Below, piece by piece: positions 8,848-17,512 of a DNA stretch of 64,000 nt. The translations under genes and the position numbers were made by a program. The notes beneath the pieces were generated by a model, which saw nothing but the letters and a program-made list of their open reading frames with translations, was not told the origin of the DNA and did no database searches. Position 1 is the stretch's first letter. Each line of letters opens with the position of its first letter. The stretch lies in contig CALNAK010000036.1 of the NCBI GenBank assembly GCA_937874185.1, positions 62,001 through 126,000 of the forward strand, read 5' to 3'. Source of the stretch: an uncultured Lactobacillus sp. GTDB taxonomy: Bacteria > Bacillota > Bacilli > Lactobacillales > Lactobacillaceae.

Positions 8848-9192
8848 CTATCTAAACGGATAATGTAGTTCATATTGAGCAGGATGTACTGAAATCCAGA
8901 AGATAATGTTATTATCCTTAATTTGAAATTTCAAATAACATTCGATGTCCTCTATTTTCATTCCAAAAATCCAAATATTACCTGGAATTTTAGGGTCATG
9001 ATTATCTTCCTCCGGACCACTAACGTAATCTTGCCAATTAATATTTAGATAGATTTCATTTAGAATTTCATCTAAATCAATTCCTAATGTTGTCATTGAT
9101 GCAAGGTTTTTACCACGTTTACTAATTCGCCAATTATTTCTGTAGTTCCTTATAAAAGTAATTACACTTTTAATTTCGTTTTTCTGGCCCAT
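8848..9192 (-). CDS. mqsR: MqsR-like toxin (putative mRNA interferase)
   Basis: About 114 residues. The pattern GIDLDEILNEIYLN, then DYVSGPEEDNHD, GNIWIFGMKI, CYLKFQI and WISVHPAQYELHYPF fits the MqsR family of RelE/ParE-fold ribonuclease toxins, in particular the GPE...IWIFG...YLK core. It is first in a three-gene operon with an antitoxin and a SecB-like chaperone, which supports the toxin call. The start is uncertain: ATG 9192 is used, but TTG 9213 (behind GAGGA) and GTG 9207 are possible. Toxicity and RNA cleavage are inferred from family. Confidence 0.65.
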   Translation of the reverse strand: MGQKNEIKSVITFIRNYRNNWRISKRGKNLASMTTLGIDLDEILNEIYLNINWQDYVSGPEEDNHDPKIPGNIWIFGMKIEDIECYLKFQIKDNNIIFWISVHPAQYELHYPFR

Positions 9193-9233
9193 CTTAAATC
9201 CACTCACAACCAATGATTTCCTCAAATATATTT

Positions 9234-9248
9234 TAACATCTTATGTTA
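9234..9248. promoter_or_regulatory. Palindrome over the toxin promoter, candidate antitoxin operator
   Basis: TAACAT-CTT-ATGTTA, a perfect 6-bp dyad with a 3-bp spacer. It overlaps a minus-strand -10-like TAAAAT about 40 bases before the toxin start. A wider dyad TTCCTCA...TGAGGGAA brackets it. The position fits autorepression by the antitoxin. Confidence 0.5.
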
Positions 9249-9385
9249 CCTGAGGGAAACACGAGACTTTCTTTTTAAAATAAATTGATGCTTTTTATAT
9301 CTACTAAATTCTCCGATTAAACATAGCTAGAAAACCAAATTCCATGTTAACCTATCAATAAATTACGTAGAGGACAGGCAAAACC

Positions 9386-9592
9386 ATGAACAAATTCAGA
9401 ATATACTCATTTTGGACCGTGGGCGGAATTCTATTTATTTTTTACATAATCAGAACCTTTATCACAGATGCTCTTTATCTTGAAATTAGATATTTCTTTG
9501 ATGATATGCCACTATCAGTCAAAATTGTGACTGCTTTGGTGTTTGTCCTGTTTATAATTTGGAGTTTCCCATATAGAAAGGTAAAGAAATAG
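9386..9592 (+). CDS. Small membrane protein, unknown
   Basis: 68 residues with two hydrophobic helices (about 9-31 and 44-62) and a basic C-terminus ending FPYRKVKK. The ribosome site AGAGGACAGG lies at workable distance, and a terminator follows the stop directly, so it appears to be a real single-gene transcript. I recognise no family. It stands alone between the divergent TAC operon and the second dipeptidase. Confidence 0.55.
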   Translation: MNKFRIYSFWTVGGILFIFYIIRTFITDALYLEIRYFFDDMPLSVKIVTALVFVLFIIWSFPYRKVKK

Positions 9593-9593
9593 T

Positions 9594-9620
9594 CGAAAGA
9601 AAATTCTTTCGGCTTTTTAT
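9594..9620 (+). terminator. Terminator after the small membrane protein
   Basis: CGAAAGA-AAAT-TCTTTCG hairpin followed by GCTTTTTAT. Confidence 0.75.
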
Positions 9621-9669
9621 AATTTACGCGGTAAACTATTATATAAATCTAAATTAAGAGGGGACTAAA

Positions 9670-11094
9670 ATGAAAAGACATCCACATTCAGCTTGTACAT
9701 CAATTATGGTCGGTAAAAGGGCCGCTATGGAAGGTACCAATTATATTGCCCGTAACGAAGATAATTTCGTCGCCAATTGGCCTAAACGTTTTTACGTTCA
9801 AAAGGCAGTTTCAGATCGTCACGAAACTTATGTTTCGGCTTACAACAAATTGACCGTTGAATTACCAGAAACAGCTTATCGTTATACAACTTCTCCAGAC
9901 GCAAATCCCGACGAAGGACTATATGAAGAAGACGGTATCAACGAAAAAAATGTTGGTATGAGTGCGACTGAAAGTGTGACAGCTAACGAAAAAGTTTTGG
10001 CATATGATCCATTGATTGAAAATGGTGTTGCGGAAGATTCAATTACAACATTGGTTTTGCCATACATTGATTCTGCCCGTGATGGTGTTAAAAAATTAGC
10101 TGAATTAATTGCTAAATACGGTTCGACTGAAAGTAATGGAATTGAGTTTTTCGATAATGATGATATTTGGTATATGGAAATTGCGACTGGACATCAATGG
10201 GTGGCTATCCGTATTCCTGATGACTGTTACGCTGTTGCTGCCAACCAAATTGGAATTGAAGAGATTGATTTCAATGATCCAGAAAATTATATGTGGTCCA
10301 ATGGAATTCAAGAATTTGTCACAGAAAATAATTTGAACCCTGATTTTGACAAATGGAATTTCCGTCATATTTTTGGAACAGATACTAAAATGGACCGTCA
10401 TTACAACACACCACGTGTTTGGTACGGCCAAAAAGTGTTGAATCCATCGATTGAACAAAATCCAGAATCCTCAGATTTACCATTTTTGAGAAAACCTGAG
10501 AGGAAAGTTTCTGTCGAAGATATTCAGTATATCTTGGCATCACACTATAATGAAACAAGGTTTGATCCAATGGGTAGCGGTAGTGAAGAAGATAAGAAAC
10601 GTTATCGTGCTATCTCATTATCAAGAACAATGAATTCGCACATTCTACAAATGCGTGATCCTAAGAAGTTAGGAAATGCGGCAATTGAATGGAAAGGATT
10701 TGGAATACCAAGTTTCAGCCCATACGTGCCATTCTTTACCAATGCCAATGAAATAGACGAGTCATATAAGAATACACCAGAAAAAATGGACCTCAATAGC
10801 GCATATTGGTTGTATACAGCCTTAGAATTCGTAGTAGAAAGTCATTATGCAGAATTCGTAGAACCAAACCTAGCCTATCAAAAAGAACTCTCAGAGTGGG
10901 CAAGAAGAAAGATAGCTGCAGTTGATAAAGAATCCGCTACTATGACAGGTGCTAAGTTAACAGAATACTTAACAGAGCAGAATAAAGAAATTGCTAAATA
11001 CTTTAATGATAAAACAAAATCACATTTGGCAGATTTAGTTACTAAAGGTGCTGAGATGAGTAAGTTGACGTTTAAGATGGATCCTAATTTATAG
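9670..11094 (+). CDS. pepD2: C69 family dipeptidase (second paralogue)
   Basis: 474-residue dipeptidase closely resembling the one at 4112-5542 along its whole length. Cys9 in SACTSIMVGKRAA is the expected N-terminal nucleophile after propeptide loss, followed by YIARNED. The start has the strong site AGAGGGGAC. Two C69 genes within 5 kb suggest duplication. Many substitutions separate them (for example the N-termini and the DPKKLGNAAIEW region), so the duplication is not recent. It is monocistronic, with repeat B3 starting inside its stop codon and a terminator after that. It is probably a cytosolic peptidase that completes peptide breakdown. Confidence 0.9.
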   Translation: MKRHPHSACTSIMVGKRAAMEGTNYIARNEDNFVANWPKRFYVQKAVSDRHETYVSAYNKLTVELPETAYRYTTSPDANPDEGLYEEDGINEKNVGMSATESVTANEKVLAYDPLIENGVAEDSITTLVLPYIDSARDGVKKLAELIAKYGSTESNGIEFFDNDDIWYMEIATGHQWVAIRIPDDCYAVAANQIGIEEIDFNDPENYMWSNGIQEFVTENNLNPDFDKWNFRHIFGTDTKMDRHYNTPRVWYGQKVLNPSIEQNPESSDLPFLRKPERKVSVEDIQYILASHYNETRFDPMGSGSEEDKKRYRAISLSRTMNSHILQMRDPKKLGNAAIEWKGFGIPSFSPYVPFFTNANEIDESYKNTPEKMDLNSAYWLYTALEFVVESHYAEFVEPNLAYQKELSEWARRKIAAVDKESATMTGAKLTEYLTEQNKEIAKYFNDKTKSHLADLVTKGAEMSKLTFKMDPNL

Positions 11095-11229
11095 AGAGCG
11101 CAGCAGACCGGGAATTTCCGAGCATTTGCAGGACTTCCCGGATTATACGCGAATTGTGCGTATGATTCGGAAAGTCAGGCAAAGCGGAGTGAAATGAAGA
11201 AATTGGTCTGCGGAGCTCGTTTAGGACGA
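11093..11229 (+). repeat. Family B structured repeat, copy B3
   Basis: AGAGAGCGCAGC starts within the stop codon of the second dipeptidase. Outer stem CAGACC/GGTCTG and AATTTC/GAAATT. Inner stem TTTGC/GCAAA, GACTTC, then TATACGCG with GTGCGTATG. It ends CTCGTTTAGGACGAA. Confidence 0.85.
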
Positions 11230-11280
11230 ATAAACAAAAGAATATATAGTTCAAAATTGAGTAACTCAAACCAAAACCCA

Positions 11281-11312
11281 AAAAAAACTGTCCAAGCCAA
11301 GGACAGTTTTTT
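11281..11312 (+). terminator. Terminator after repeat B3
   Basis: AAAAAACTGTCC / GGACAGTTTTTTT hairpin with a 7-base loop. Confidence 0.9.
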
Positions 11313-11525
11313 TACACAATCTGCACAAAATAAGCCGTCATAAAATTAGCTATTTGCACATATTTTTTTGTATAACCTATTAATATAACACAATAAAAAC
11401 GTTTTCTAACAAAAAGTTGGCTATATCATGAGCATTTTTTACCCGTAATGACAATTTCAAGTCTATAATAGATATTGGGAAGTTCCCAGCTTGGGAATTG
11501 CAAATCAATGAAAGGTAGCGAAGGC

Positions 11526-12059
11526 ATGCAGGTATATAAAAATTCAGAAGAATTGATAGACCAGATTAGAGAGAGTTATCATAAGTTCATTGATGAATAT
11601 GAGGGAATAACGGACGATGTTGCTGATGATAGAATTGATCAAGTAGACAAAACTCCAAGAGAGATGCTCTCATATCAAGTCGGTTGGATTAATATGATTT
11701 TATCATGGGAAAAAGCTGAAGCTGGTGGGGAAAACATTACAACACCAACTCCTGGATACAAGTGGGATCAAATGCGTCAATTGTATCATGACTTTAATAT
11801 CAAGTATGGTTCAGATGGTATCGAAAGTGAAAAAGAGGAACTCGCTAGTGTAGTAGATGAGTTGATTTCATGGATCGATAACATGTCACATGATGAACTA
11901 TTTAAACCCGGTGAGCGTAAATGGGCTACTACTAAGGCAATGTGGCCTGTTGCTAAATGGATCAGAATCAATGCAGTTTCTCCATTCAATAACTATAGTA
12001 GACAGGTTAGAAAATGGAAGAACTTTAATTTAAGAGATAAGAAAACTGTAAATTCATAG
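11526..12059 (+). CDS. ClbS/DfsB family four-helix protein
   Basis: 177-residue mostly helical protein of the ClbS/DfsB (DUF1706) type. Features are the N-terminal SEELIDQIRESYHKFIDEYEGI helix, a central DKTPREMLSYQVGWINMILSWE segment (the family's typical leucine/tryptophan-rich helix), and WPVAKWIRINAVSPFNNY near the end. Some members, such as ClbS, protect DNA from colibactin, but most have unknown function. The ATG at 11526 follows AAAGGTAG; a longer frame from 11475 has no site. A CRE-like AAAACGTTTTC lies at about 11397. Repeat B4 starts in its stop codon. Confidence 0.75.
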   Translation: MQVYKNSEELIDQIRESYHKFIDEYEGITDDVADDRIDQVDKTPREMLSYQVGWINMILSWEKAEAGGENITTPTPGYKWDQMRQLYHDFNIKYGSDGIESEKEELASVVDELISWIDNMSHDELFKPGERKWATTKAMWPVAKWIRINAVSPFNNYSRQVRKWKNFNLRDKKTVNS

Positions 12060-12184
12060 AGAGAAGAAAAGGGGCGGTCAGCTCCCGAGCATTTGCAGGA
12101 CTTCCCGAATTATACGCGAACTATGCGTATGATTTGGAAAGTCAGGCAAAGCGGAGTGGAGTTGCCCGTTTTCTGCTCGTTTCA
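12058..12184 (+). repeat. Family B structured repeat, copy B4
   Basis: AGAGAGAAG starts in the stop codon. Outer stem AGAAAA..GGGC with GCCC.TTTTCT and CTCC/GGAG, a sequence unique to this copy yet fully paired. The inner stem is the consensus. It ends GCTCGTTTCA, not the GTTTAGGACGA form. Confidence 0.85.
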
Positions 12185-12205
12185 AATCAAATACAAAGAA
12201 TTAAC

Positions 12206-12250
12206 AAAAACAACCACAATTCAAGAAAATTTGAATTGTGGTTGTTTTTA
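12206..12250. terminator. Bidirectional terminator between ClbS/DfsB gene and transporter
   Basis: AAAACAACCACAATTCAA with TTGAATTGTGGTTGTTTT, a perfect 18-bp stem with T-tracts on both strands. It serves convergent genes. Confidence 0.9.
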
Positions 12251-12309
12251 TATCAAATGAAAGTCACAATTATTTTTTCCGAAAGAAAAAGCCACTCATA
12301 AGAGTGACC

Positions 12310-13419
12310 TTAAAGTCCAAAATCAATTAGGAAGTAACCGATCGTACCAATAATTATCAACATAGTGAAGTTAATTATTGTGAATGCAATCAAGTACTTA
12401 CCTGGATTCTTCTTAAAGAAAAATCTATATTGTTTGAAAGCCAACAAGTTAGCTAGTGAGGCAACAACTGAACCAAGTCCACCAATATTTGTACCTAAGA
12501 AAATCGCGTGGACATACTTAGAAAATTTGGAAACCAAGATAGTTGTCGGAACATTACTAATGAACTGACTTGTTATTATTGATGTTAAATATGTACTTGT
12601 TCTAGTTTGTAAAAATTGATGTAGATTATTAACAATTGCAGGTTCACGGTTGATATTACCAACGGCAATAAAGAAACACATGAAGATTAGTACAATTGAA
12701 TAATCAACTGATCCCAGAATTTTGGGATTAATAAAAATAACCAGTAACAATGCGGCAATTAGAGATCCCCACATTGGAATCACAGAAAAGATTCCTAGGA
12801 AAATCACGATTGTTACAGCAACAGTCAAAGTTAAACTTGGAATGTTCAACTCAACAGCTGGCAATTCTGTTAACTCAATTGGTTCCTTGGGAAAGAATCT
12901 TGTAACAAGGAATATTGCTAGAAATGTGACAATGGTTATCGGTGTAGACATGATAAAGAATTGTTTGATTCCTAAATTGAAATGCGTTAATAGAAATAGA
13001 TTATGAGTATTACCAAACGGTGTAAAAATACTTCCAAGATTCGCAGACATTGCTATAATTATTACTGGGAAAATTGGATTTACTTTTAAATGCTTGGAAA
13101 GTTGATAAAACAATGGAACTAAGGTTAAAATTGCTACATCGTTAGTTAAGAACATCGCCCCAAAAAATGAAAGAGAGGCTAGCATAAACATCATCTGCCG
13201 TGTAGTTTTCGCTTTGTGCGTCATATATGCGGCATAATATTTTAGAAAGTCCAAATAATCATATATTTGGATTATAATCATCATAGATAGTAGTGATGCA
13301 AGTGTCTTCCAATTAATGTCCATCATTTGTGGCGGACTAATAAAAATGGAGGTAAGAATAGCTGCTGCTCCAGCAATCCATAGCACTCTATCTGAAAATA
13401 CACGTTTTAATACGGCCAT
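12310..13419 (-). CDS. ArsB/NhaD-superfamily (SLC13-like) anion transporter
   Basis: 369-residue integral membrane protein with about ten hydrophobic segments. The stretches FFGAMFLTNDVAILTLVPL and MSANLGSIFTPFGNTHNLFL match the paired hairpin motifs (TNDVA and NPFGN-like) of the ArsB/NhaD and citrate-transporter superfamily. The usual length is about 400-450 residues, so it is short, apparently at the N-terminus. Substrate (arsenite, dicarboxylate, sodium/proton) cannot be told; no arsenic genes lie nearby. It is a single gene on the minus strand, convergent with the ClbS/DfsB gene. A promoter region of about 170 bases lies upstream. Confidence 0.75.
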   Translation of the reverse strand: MAVLKRVFSDRVLWIAGAAAILTSIFISPPQMMDINWKTLASLLSMMIIIQIYDYLDFLKYYAAYMTHKAKTTRQMMFMLASLSFFGAMFLTNDVAILTLVPLFYQLSKHLKVNPIFPVIIIAMSANLGSIFTPFGNTHNLFLLTHFNLGIKQFFIMSTPITIVTFLAIFLVTRFFPKEPIELTELPAVELNIPSLTLTVAVTIVIFLGIFSVIPMWGSLIAALLLVIFINPKILGSVDYSIVLIFMCFFIAVGNINREPAIVNNLHQFLQTRTSTYLTSIITSQFISNVPTTILVSKFSKYVHAIFLGTNIGGLGSVVASLANLLAFKQYRFFFKKNPGKYLIAFTIINFTMLIIIGTIGYFLIDFGL

Positions 13420-13606
13420 TTACGTTTCCCCTAAATAAAGTAGTACCTTATCTAGTATAAAGATAAAAGTACTGTTAAAAAAGATAATTATACAAAAAGT
13501 GGCAAATTATTTTTAAAAGAGTAATATTTCTAAAAATTATTTATATAAAAAGACTAATGTATTGTAACCTAAGTACAATAAAAATCAATATAAGAAGAGG
13601 CAATAA

Positions 13607-13759
13607 ATGCAAATAATTATATCTATATTACTATTCATCATTGGAATTGCTATTATGGCGGTATCTTTTAAAGCAAAAAAGGATTTAGCATACTATATTG
13701 TGTTAACTGTTGGAATAATTCCATTTTTTGCCGCAATTTATTTCATAATGCCAAAATAA
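13607..13759 (+). CDS. Very small membrane protein, unknown
   Basis: 50-residue reading frame starting ATG at 13607 and ending TAA at 13757-13759. A strong site AGAAGAGG precedes it at the right spacing. It encodes two hydrophobic helices separated by a short basic turn (FKAKKD). The codon pattern and ribosome site make it a likely gene. It may be co-transcribed with the next small membrane gene 62 bases downstream. I recognise no family. Confidence 0.5.
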   Translation: MQIIISILLFIIGIAIMAVSFKAKKDLAYYIVLTVGIIPFFAAIYFIMPK

Positions 13760-13821
13760 TTCGTGCCACTCTTTAAAACTTTGATATAATCTACTCGTAT
13801 CAAATAGGGGAGGTAATTTCC

Positions 13822-14016
13822 ATGATTTTAAGACGAACATCGTTATTGGTATTAGTTTCAATGATTTTAAGTGTCATTGAGATGACTGTCGATCCCGCAT
13901 TTATTTTAGGCAGAGCATCTTTAGCCTTTTCGGGAGCGTTGATGTTTATATTATCATTGCTATTTGTCAGGAATTTGTGGCGGATGACGGCACAAACTGA
14001 AAAAATAAAGAAATGA
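13822..14016 (+). CDS. Small membrane protein, unknown
   Basis: 64 residues with two hydrophobic helices and a basic N-terminus (MILRRTS). GGGGAGG precedes the ATG, and the stop is followed at once by a strong terminator, so it is very likely expressed. There is no recognisable domain. With the 50-residue gene before it, it forms a pair of small membrane proteins between the anion transporter and the DyP peroxidase. Confidence 0.55.
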   Translation: MILRRTSLLVLVSMILSVIEMTVDPAFILGRASLAFSGALMFILSLLFVRNLWRMTAQTEKIKK

Positions 14017-14018
14017 TC

Positions 14019-14062
14019 AAAAAAGGAATCATCTCCAAGGTTTTGGAAGTGATTCCTTTTTT
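14019..14062 (+). terminator. Terminator after small membrane gene
   Basis: AAAAAAGGAATCA / TGATTCCTTTTTT hairpin; it could also stop minus-strand transcripts of the peroxidase. Confidence 0.9.
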
Positions 14063-14159
14063 CGTACATTCGAATATAATGTTTCATGATTCTGAACAAA
14101 TAAATATAATAGAAGAAACTCGTTCAGCAAATAATTGTTTCACAGGAAACAGTGATATT

Positions 14160-15104
14160 TTAATAGTCACCATCCGCAATTTTTTTCAAAGTTGGTTTGG
14201 AAGGGATGAAGAAAAGATTACCAGTGATAGGAGTACTGAAATCTAATAGACGGTCACTCTTAGTGAACATATTTGTAAGCATACGATTTGTCACCGCAAA
14301 GTCCTTTGAATAACCAATAAAGTAAGTTCCGGTTTTATCTTCAGCAGGATCTGAGAATGGTACATTCATCCGAACAATCTTATGTTCCACGCCACCTTCA
14401 TTATCTTGTGAAGCAATGTTGTGAGCATTTGGAAGCTTTTCGTCATCATCTAGTTCACGGTCAGAGAATTTGTGGCGACCAATAGCTTTTTCTTGATCTT
14501 CAGTTTTTAGATCATTCCAAGCTTTCATATTATGCATATACTTTTGAGCAAAGGCATATGAACCGTTGGCAAATTCTGGATCTTCTTGATCATCAATCAA
14601 GGTGTAATCCATTGATTCGACACCAGCTGGGTTTTCAGTACCATCAATGAATCCAATAATGGCACGACCTTCAATATATCTGAAACCATGAGTTTCATCC
14701 TCTACGGTCGTGATAGGACGTAAGATACCCATGAATTGGTCCATCAATTCGTAACATACAGCCATTTTTGAGGCACGCACATGAATGAATAAATCACCAG
14801 GCGTTGAAACTGCGGTATATTTAGGGCCTTTAATTTCTTTAAAATTTTCTAATTCTTTAGGCTTTGGAGCATTTGGGAAAAGATAATCCCAAGCGTCTGA
14901 TCCAAATCCCCAAGCAATATGTGCTTGAGCTTCAGGGTCACGAATTCTCATACTATTAATAATCGAATTTGACATATCGGAGAAATCTGCGATGGCATCC
15001 TTCTCTTCTTTTAGATCTTTGTGATTTAACATCAAAGTCGTAAAAATAACACTTTCACCCGCGTCTTTATAAACGTCTTGGGCTTGTTTAATGTCTACTG
15101 TCAT
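14160..15104 (-). CDS. DyP-type heme peroxidase
   Basis: 314-residue dye-decolourising peroxidase. The family's GxxDG motif appears as IIGFIDGTENP near residue 170, which carries the distal aspartate. A histidine about 55 residues later (IGRHKFSDRELDD) is a plausible proximal heme ligand, and the C-terminal FFIPSKPTLKKIADGDY is typical. There is no signal peptide, so it is cytosolic. The ribosome site CTGGAGG is strong. These enzymes reduce hydrogen peroxide with broad electron donors; the natural substrate is unknown. It is a single gene, divergent from the hydrolase at 15258. Confidence 0.9.
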   Translation of the reverse strand: MTVDIKQAQDVYKDAGESVIFTTLMLNHKDLKEEKDAIADFSDMSNSIINSMRIRDPEAQAHIAWGFGSDAWDYLFPNAPKPKELENFKEIKGPKYTAVSTPGDLFIHVRASKMAVCYELMDQFMGILRPITTVEDETHGFRYIEGRAIIGFIDGTENPAGVESMDYTLIDDQEDPEFANGSYAFAQKYMHNMKAWNDLKTEDQEKAIGRHKFSDRELDDDEKLPNAHNIASQDNEGGVEHKIVRMNVPFSDPAEDKTGTYFIGYSKDFAVTNRMLTNMFTKSDRLLDFSTPITGNLFFIPSKPTLKKIADGDY

Positions 15105-15257
15105 TGAATCTACCTCCAGAATATTTGTTTACACAGTCAGCTTATCATATAACAAAAAATTTGTTTATAATTAAAATCCCCAAAATAAAATTCTTGATAA
15201 TGTATAAAATTAGGATAATAATAATTTTAATATTGATTTTTGAAAGGAAGCACAAAT

Positions 15258-16247
15258 ATGTGTACTAGTCTCAGCTTAGGGGCCTTAGATGGTTCAAAAT
15301 TTTTAGCCAGAACAATGGATTTTGCGTTCGAATTAAATGGTCAACCAACTTTCTTACCAAAGGAATACCAATGGATCTCTTCATTTGATAAGAAAACATA
15401 CACAACCGAATACGCAATTATGGGTACTGGTGCTAAATATGGTAGTAATTATATGGTAGCGGACGGGTTCAATGAATACGGATTGTCTGCTGCAGAACTA
15501 TATTTCTCACATGCTGCAAAATATGATGAAGAACCAACTGATGGCAAAATTAATTTGGTTGCTGAAGAATTCATCCTTTGGGCTCTAGGAAATAACAAGT
15601 CAATTGAGGATCTACAAAAGAATCTCAATGAAATTCGTTTAATTGAATCAAATAGTGGAGTTATGGGTCAAAACCAACCACTACACTTTATTTTCAGTGA
15701 TGCCACAGGCGCAACTTATATTCTTGAACCACAAGGTAATGGCTTAGTTCTTCAAGAGGATAAAGTCGGCGTAATGACTAACACACCAGATTACAACTGG
15801 CACAAAACTAATTTATCAAATTACTTAGGCGCTTCAACAACTAACTTTGGTGCTAAAAAGTTTGGTGATGAAGAAATTATTCCATTAGGTCAAAATGGTA
15901 CCTTCAGATTACCAGGTGGCTACACAGCTGTTGACCGTTTTGTCAGAACAGCCTTTATCCGTGAGGCAACTGAAACACCCAAGGACAGTAAGCAAGCTGT
16001 TAACACAATTTTACATATGCTTGATAGTGTCACAATTCCTCGTGGAGTTAATATCAAGGAAGATGGCGAAGCAAGTTATACTCAATACCAAACAGTCTTG
16101 GATTTAACTAACCGCATCATGTACTTCGTTCCTTATGGTAACCGTAAAGTTTACGCTACAAAGATGACTGATGAATTGATCAAGAATCAAAAAGAACCAA
16201 AAGAATATCCAATCAGTTTGGATCAAGAATTCGAAGCATTGAACTAA
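15258..16247 (+). CDS. Choloylglycine hydrolase family (bile salt hydrolase / penicillin V acylase)
   Basis: 329-residue Ntn hydrolase cleaving linear amides such as conjugated bile salts or penicillin V. After loss of Met1, Cys2 becomes the nucleophile. Arg18 and Asp21 (LARTMDF), the TNTPDYNWHKTNLSNY segment and the LPGGYTAVDRFVRTAFI arginine all match the active site. The 18 extra bases upstream are open but the ATG at 15258 has the good site GAAAGGAAG, and Cys must be residue 2. I cannot decide between bile salt hydrolase and penicillin acylase from motifs alone. It is a single gene followed by repeat A2 and a terminator. Confidence 0.9.
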   Translation: MCTSLSLGALDGSKFLARTMDFAFELNGQPTFLPKEYQWISSFDKKTYTTEYAIMGTGAKYGSNYMVADGFNEYGLSAAELYFSHAAKYDEEPTDGKINLVAEEFILWALGNNKSIEDLQKNLNEIRLIESNSGVMGQNQPLHFIFSDATGATYILEPQGNGLVLQEDKVGVMTNTPDYNWHKTNLSNYLGASTTNFGAKKFGDEEIIPLGQNGTFRLPGGYTAVDRFVRTAFIREATETPKDSKQAVNTILHMLDSVTIPRGVNIKEDGEASYTQYQTVLDLTNRIMYFVPYGNRKVYATKMTDELIKNQKEPKEYPISLDQEFEALN

Positions 16248-16280
16248 TTCTATTTTTCTTTAAATTAGGTAATATAAGGA

Positions 16281-16450
16281 TTCCGCTCTCCACAAGAAAG
16301 AAAAAAGTGGCTGGAACATAGCGGGCACAACTCGAAATCAATTCCAAAATTCGGAATTGTTTCCAAGATTGGCCTTTCACTAAATTAGCAAAGTACGCTA
16401 ATTAAGTGAAACCTCGCTATTGAGCCATTTTTCTTTCTTGTTCCGAGCTA
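16281..16450. repeat. Family A structured repeat, copy A2
   Basis: Outer arms AAGAAAGAAAAAAGTGGCT (16294-16312) and AGCCATTTTTCTTTCTT (from 16423) pair. Inside are TAGCG/CGCTA, AATTCC/GGAATT and TTTCACT..TTAGC with GCTAA..AGTGAAA. Same four-stem layout as A1 with different arm sequences. It lies between the hydrolase stop and its terminator. Confidence 0.85.
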
Positions 16451-16465
16451 GTTTGAAGTTTAAAT

Positions 16466-16519
16466 AAAAGGCACTAATTCTATTCTCGATTAAGTGGGAT
16501 AGAATTAGTGCCTTTTTTT
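16466..16519 (+). terminator. Terminator after repeat A2
   Basis: AAAAGGCACTAATTCTAT with ATAGAATTAGTGCCTTTTTTT. The remaining 16520-16690 shows nothing I can call. Confidence 0.9.
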
Positions 16520-16736
16520 ACGTCTATAAAGGATTCAATTCAAAAATAAATGGGAATCAAATCTGGAATTAAAAAACAATGGAATCAATAGCCACGTTTG
16601 ACTTAGTTGATGCCCTGCCAGCTACGATTAAATTAGCTATACACAAGCCCGAAAATACAAGACCAATATTTTTTTGGTATGTAAATTTAATATGACATAG
16701 GATATAATCAATACGAAAGATAGTCACCATGTTTTA

Positions 16737-16755
16737 TATTGGTGCGACCCAATTA
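16737..16755. promoter_or_regulatory. GntR-type operator upstream of its own gene
   Basis: ATTGGTGCGACCCAAT, an imperfect palindrome shared with the site at 17513-17530 before the phosphoketolase. It lies about 30 bases after a TATAAT (16703-16708), inside the leader, fitting autorepression. Confidence 0.65.
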
Positions 16756-16772
16756 TGAAATGAGGAATAATT

Positions 16773-17501
16773 ATGGCTGATTTAGTTTATCAAAAAATCA
16801 TTAAATCACTTAAAGAAGCAATTGATGCGGGGGAATTCTCAGATATGCGTTTACCTGATGAAAGATCACTTGCCGAAAGTTATAGCGTTAGTCGCAGCTC
16901 CATCAAACGTGCTTTGGGATTAATGTCTGATCAAGGAATCATCTTTAAGAAACGTGGTTCAGGTACCTTCGTCAATCCACTTTACTTGAAACAAGATTCT
17001 TATTTTAATTACAGCGGCAAGAATCTAGGTATCACTGATAGTTTCAAAGCTAACGGGCAAAAGCCTGGTATCAAAGTATTGAGTTTCGACGTTATCCATC
17101 CTAGTAAAGATCTACAAGACAATTTGTTTTTGAAACCAACCGAATTCGTTTATGCCTTCAAACGTTTACGTTTACTAGACGATGTGCCATTTATGATTGA
17201 AACAGGATATATTCCAATTAAAATGGCCCCTGAGTTGTCTGAGCAAATAGCTTCCGAATCTATCTTTAATTATGTAGAGTCTGAGTTAGGGAAAGAAGTA
17301 AATAAAAGTTATTTAACAATTTCCGCAGAACCATCAGACGAAGAGGAACGAGAATTGCTGCATCTATCTAGCAATGAACCGGTCGGAATTATGGCTGGTA
17401 TTTTCTTCTTGGACGACGGAACACCGTTCGAATTCTCCACAATGAAGCTCCATTATAAGTATTTTAAATACGATTCATTCGTTGATTTAGCAAACAAGTA
17501 A
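16773..17501 (+). CDS. GntR/HutC-type regulator (UTRA domain), likely xfp regulator
   Basis: 242-residue transcription factor. The N-terminal winged helix (about 1-70) includes LPDERSLAESYSVSRSSIKRALGLM and the wing KKRGSGTFV; the C-terminal part (about 85-240) is a UTRA ligand-binding domain, typically sensing a sugar phosphate. It sits directly upstream of the phosphoketolase, and both promoters carry the same palindrome, so it probably controls itself and xfp. The ribosome site GAGGAATAA supports the start. The effector is unknown; a phosphoketolase substrate is a natural guess. Confidence 0.85.
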   Translation: MADLVYQKIIKSLKEAIDAGEFSDMRLPDERSLAESYSVSRSSIKRALGLMSDQGIIFKKRGSGTFVNPLYLKQDSYFNYSGKNLGITDSFKANGQKPGIKVLSFDVIHPSKDLQDNLFLKPTEFVYAFKRLRLLDDVPFMIETGYIPIKMAPELSEQIASESIFNYVESELGKEVNKSYLTISAEPSDEEERELLHLSSNEPVGIMAGIFFLDDGTPFEFSTMKLHYKYFKYDSFVDLANK

Positions 17502-17512
17502 GCATTTACAAG

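Noticed and set aside
11393..11408. CRE-like AAAACGTTTTC before the ClbS/DfsB gene
   Set aside because: One mismatch to the consensus but no clear promoter around it; not strong enough for a separate feature.
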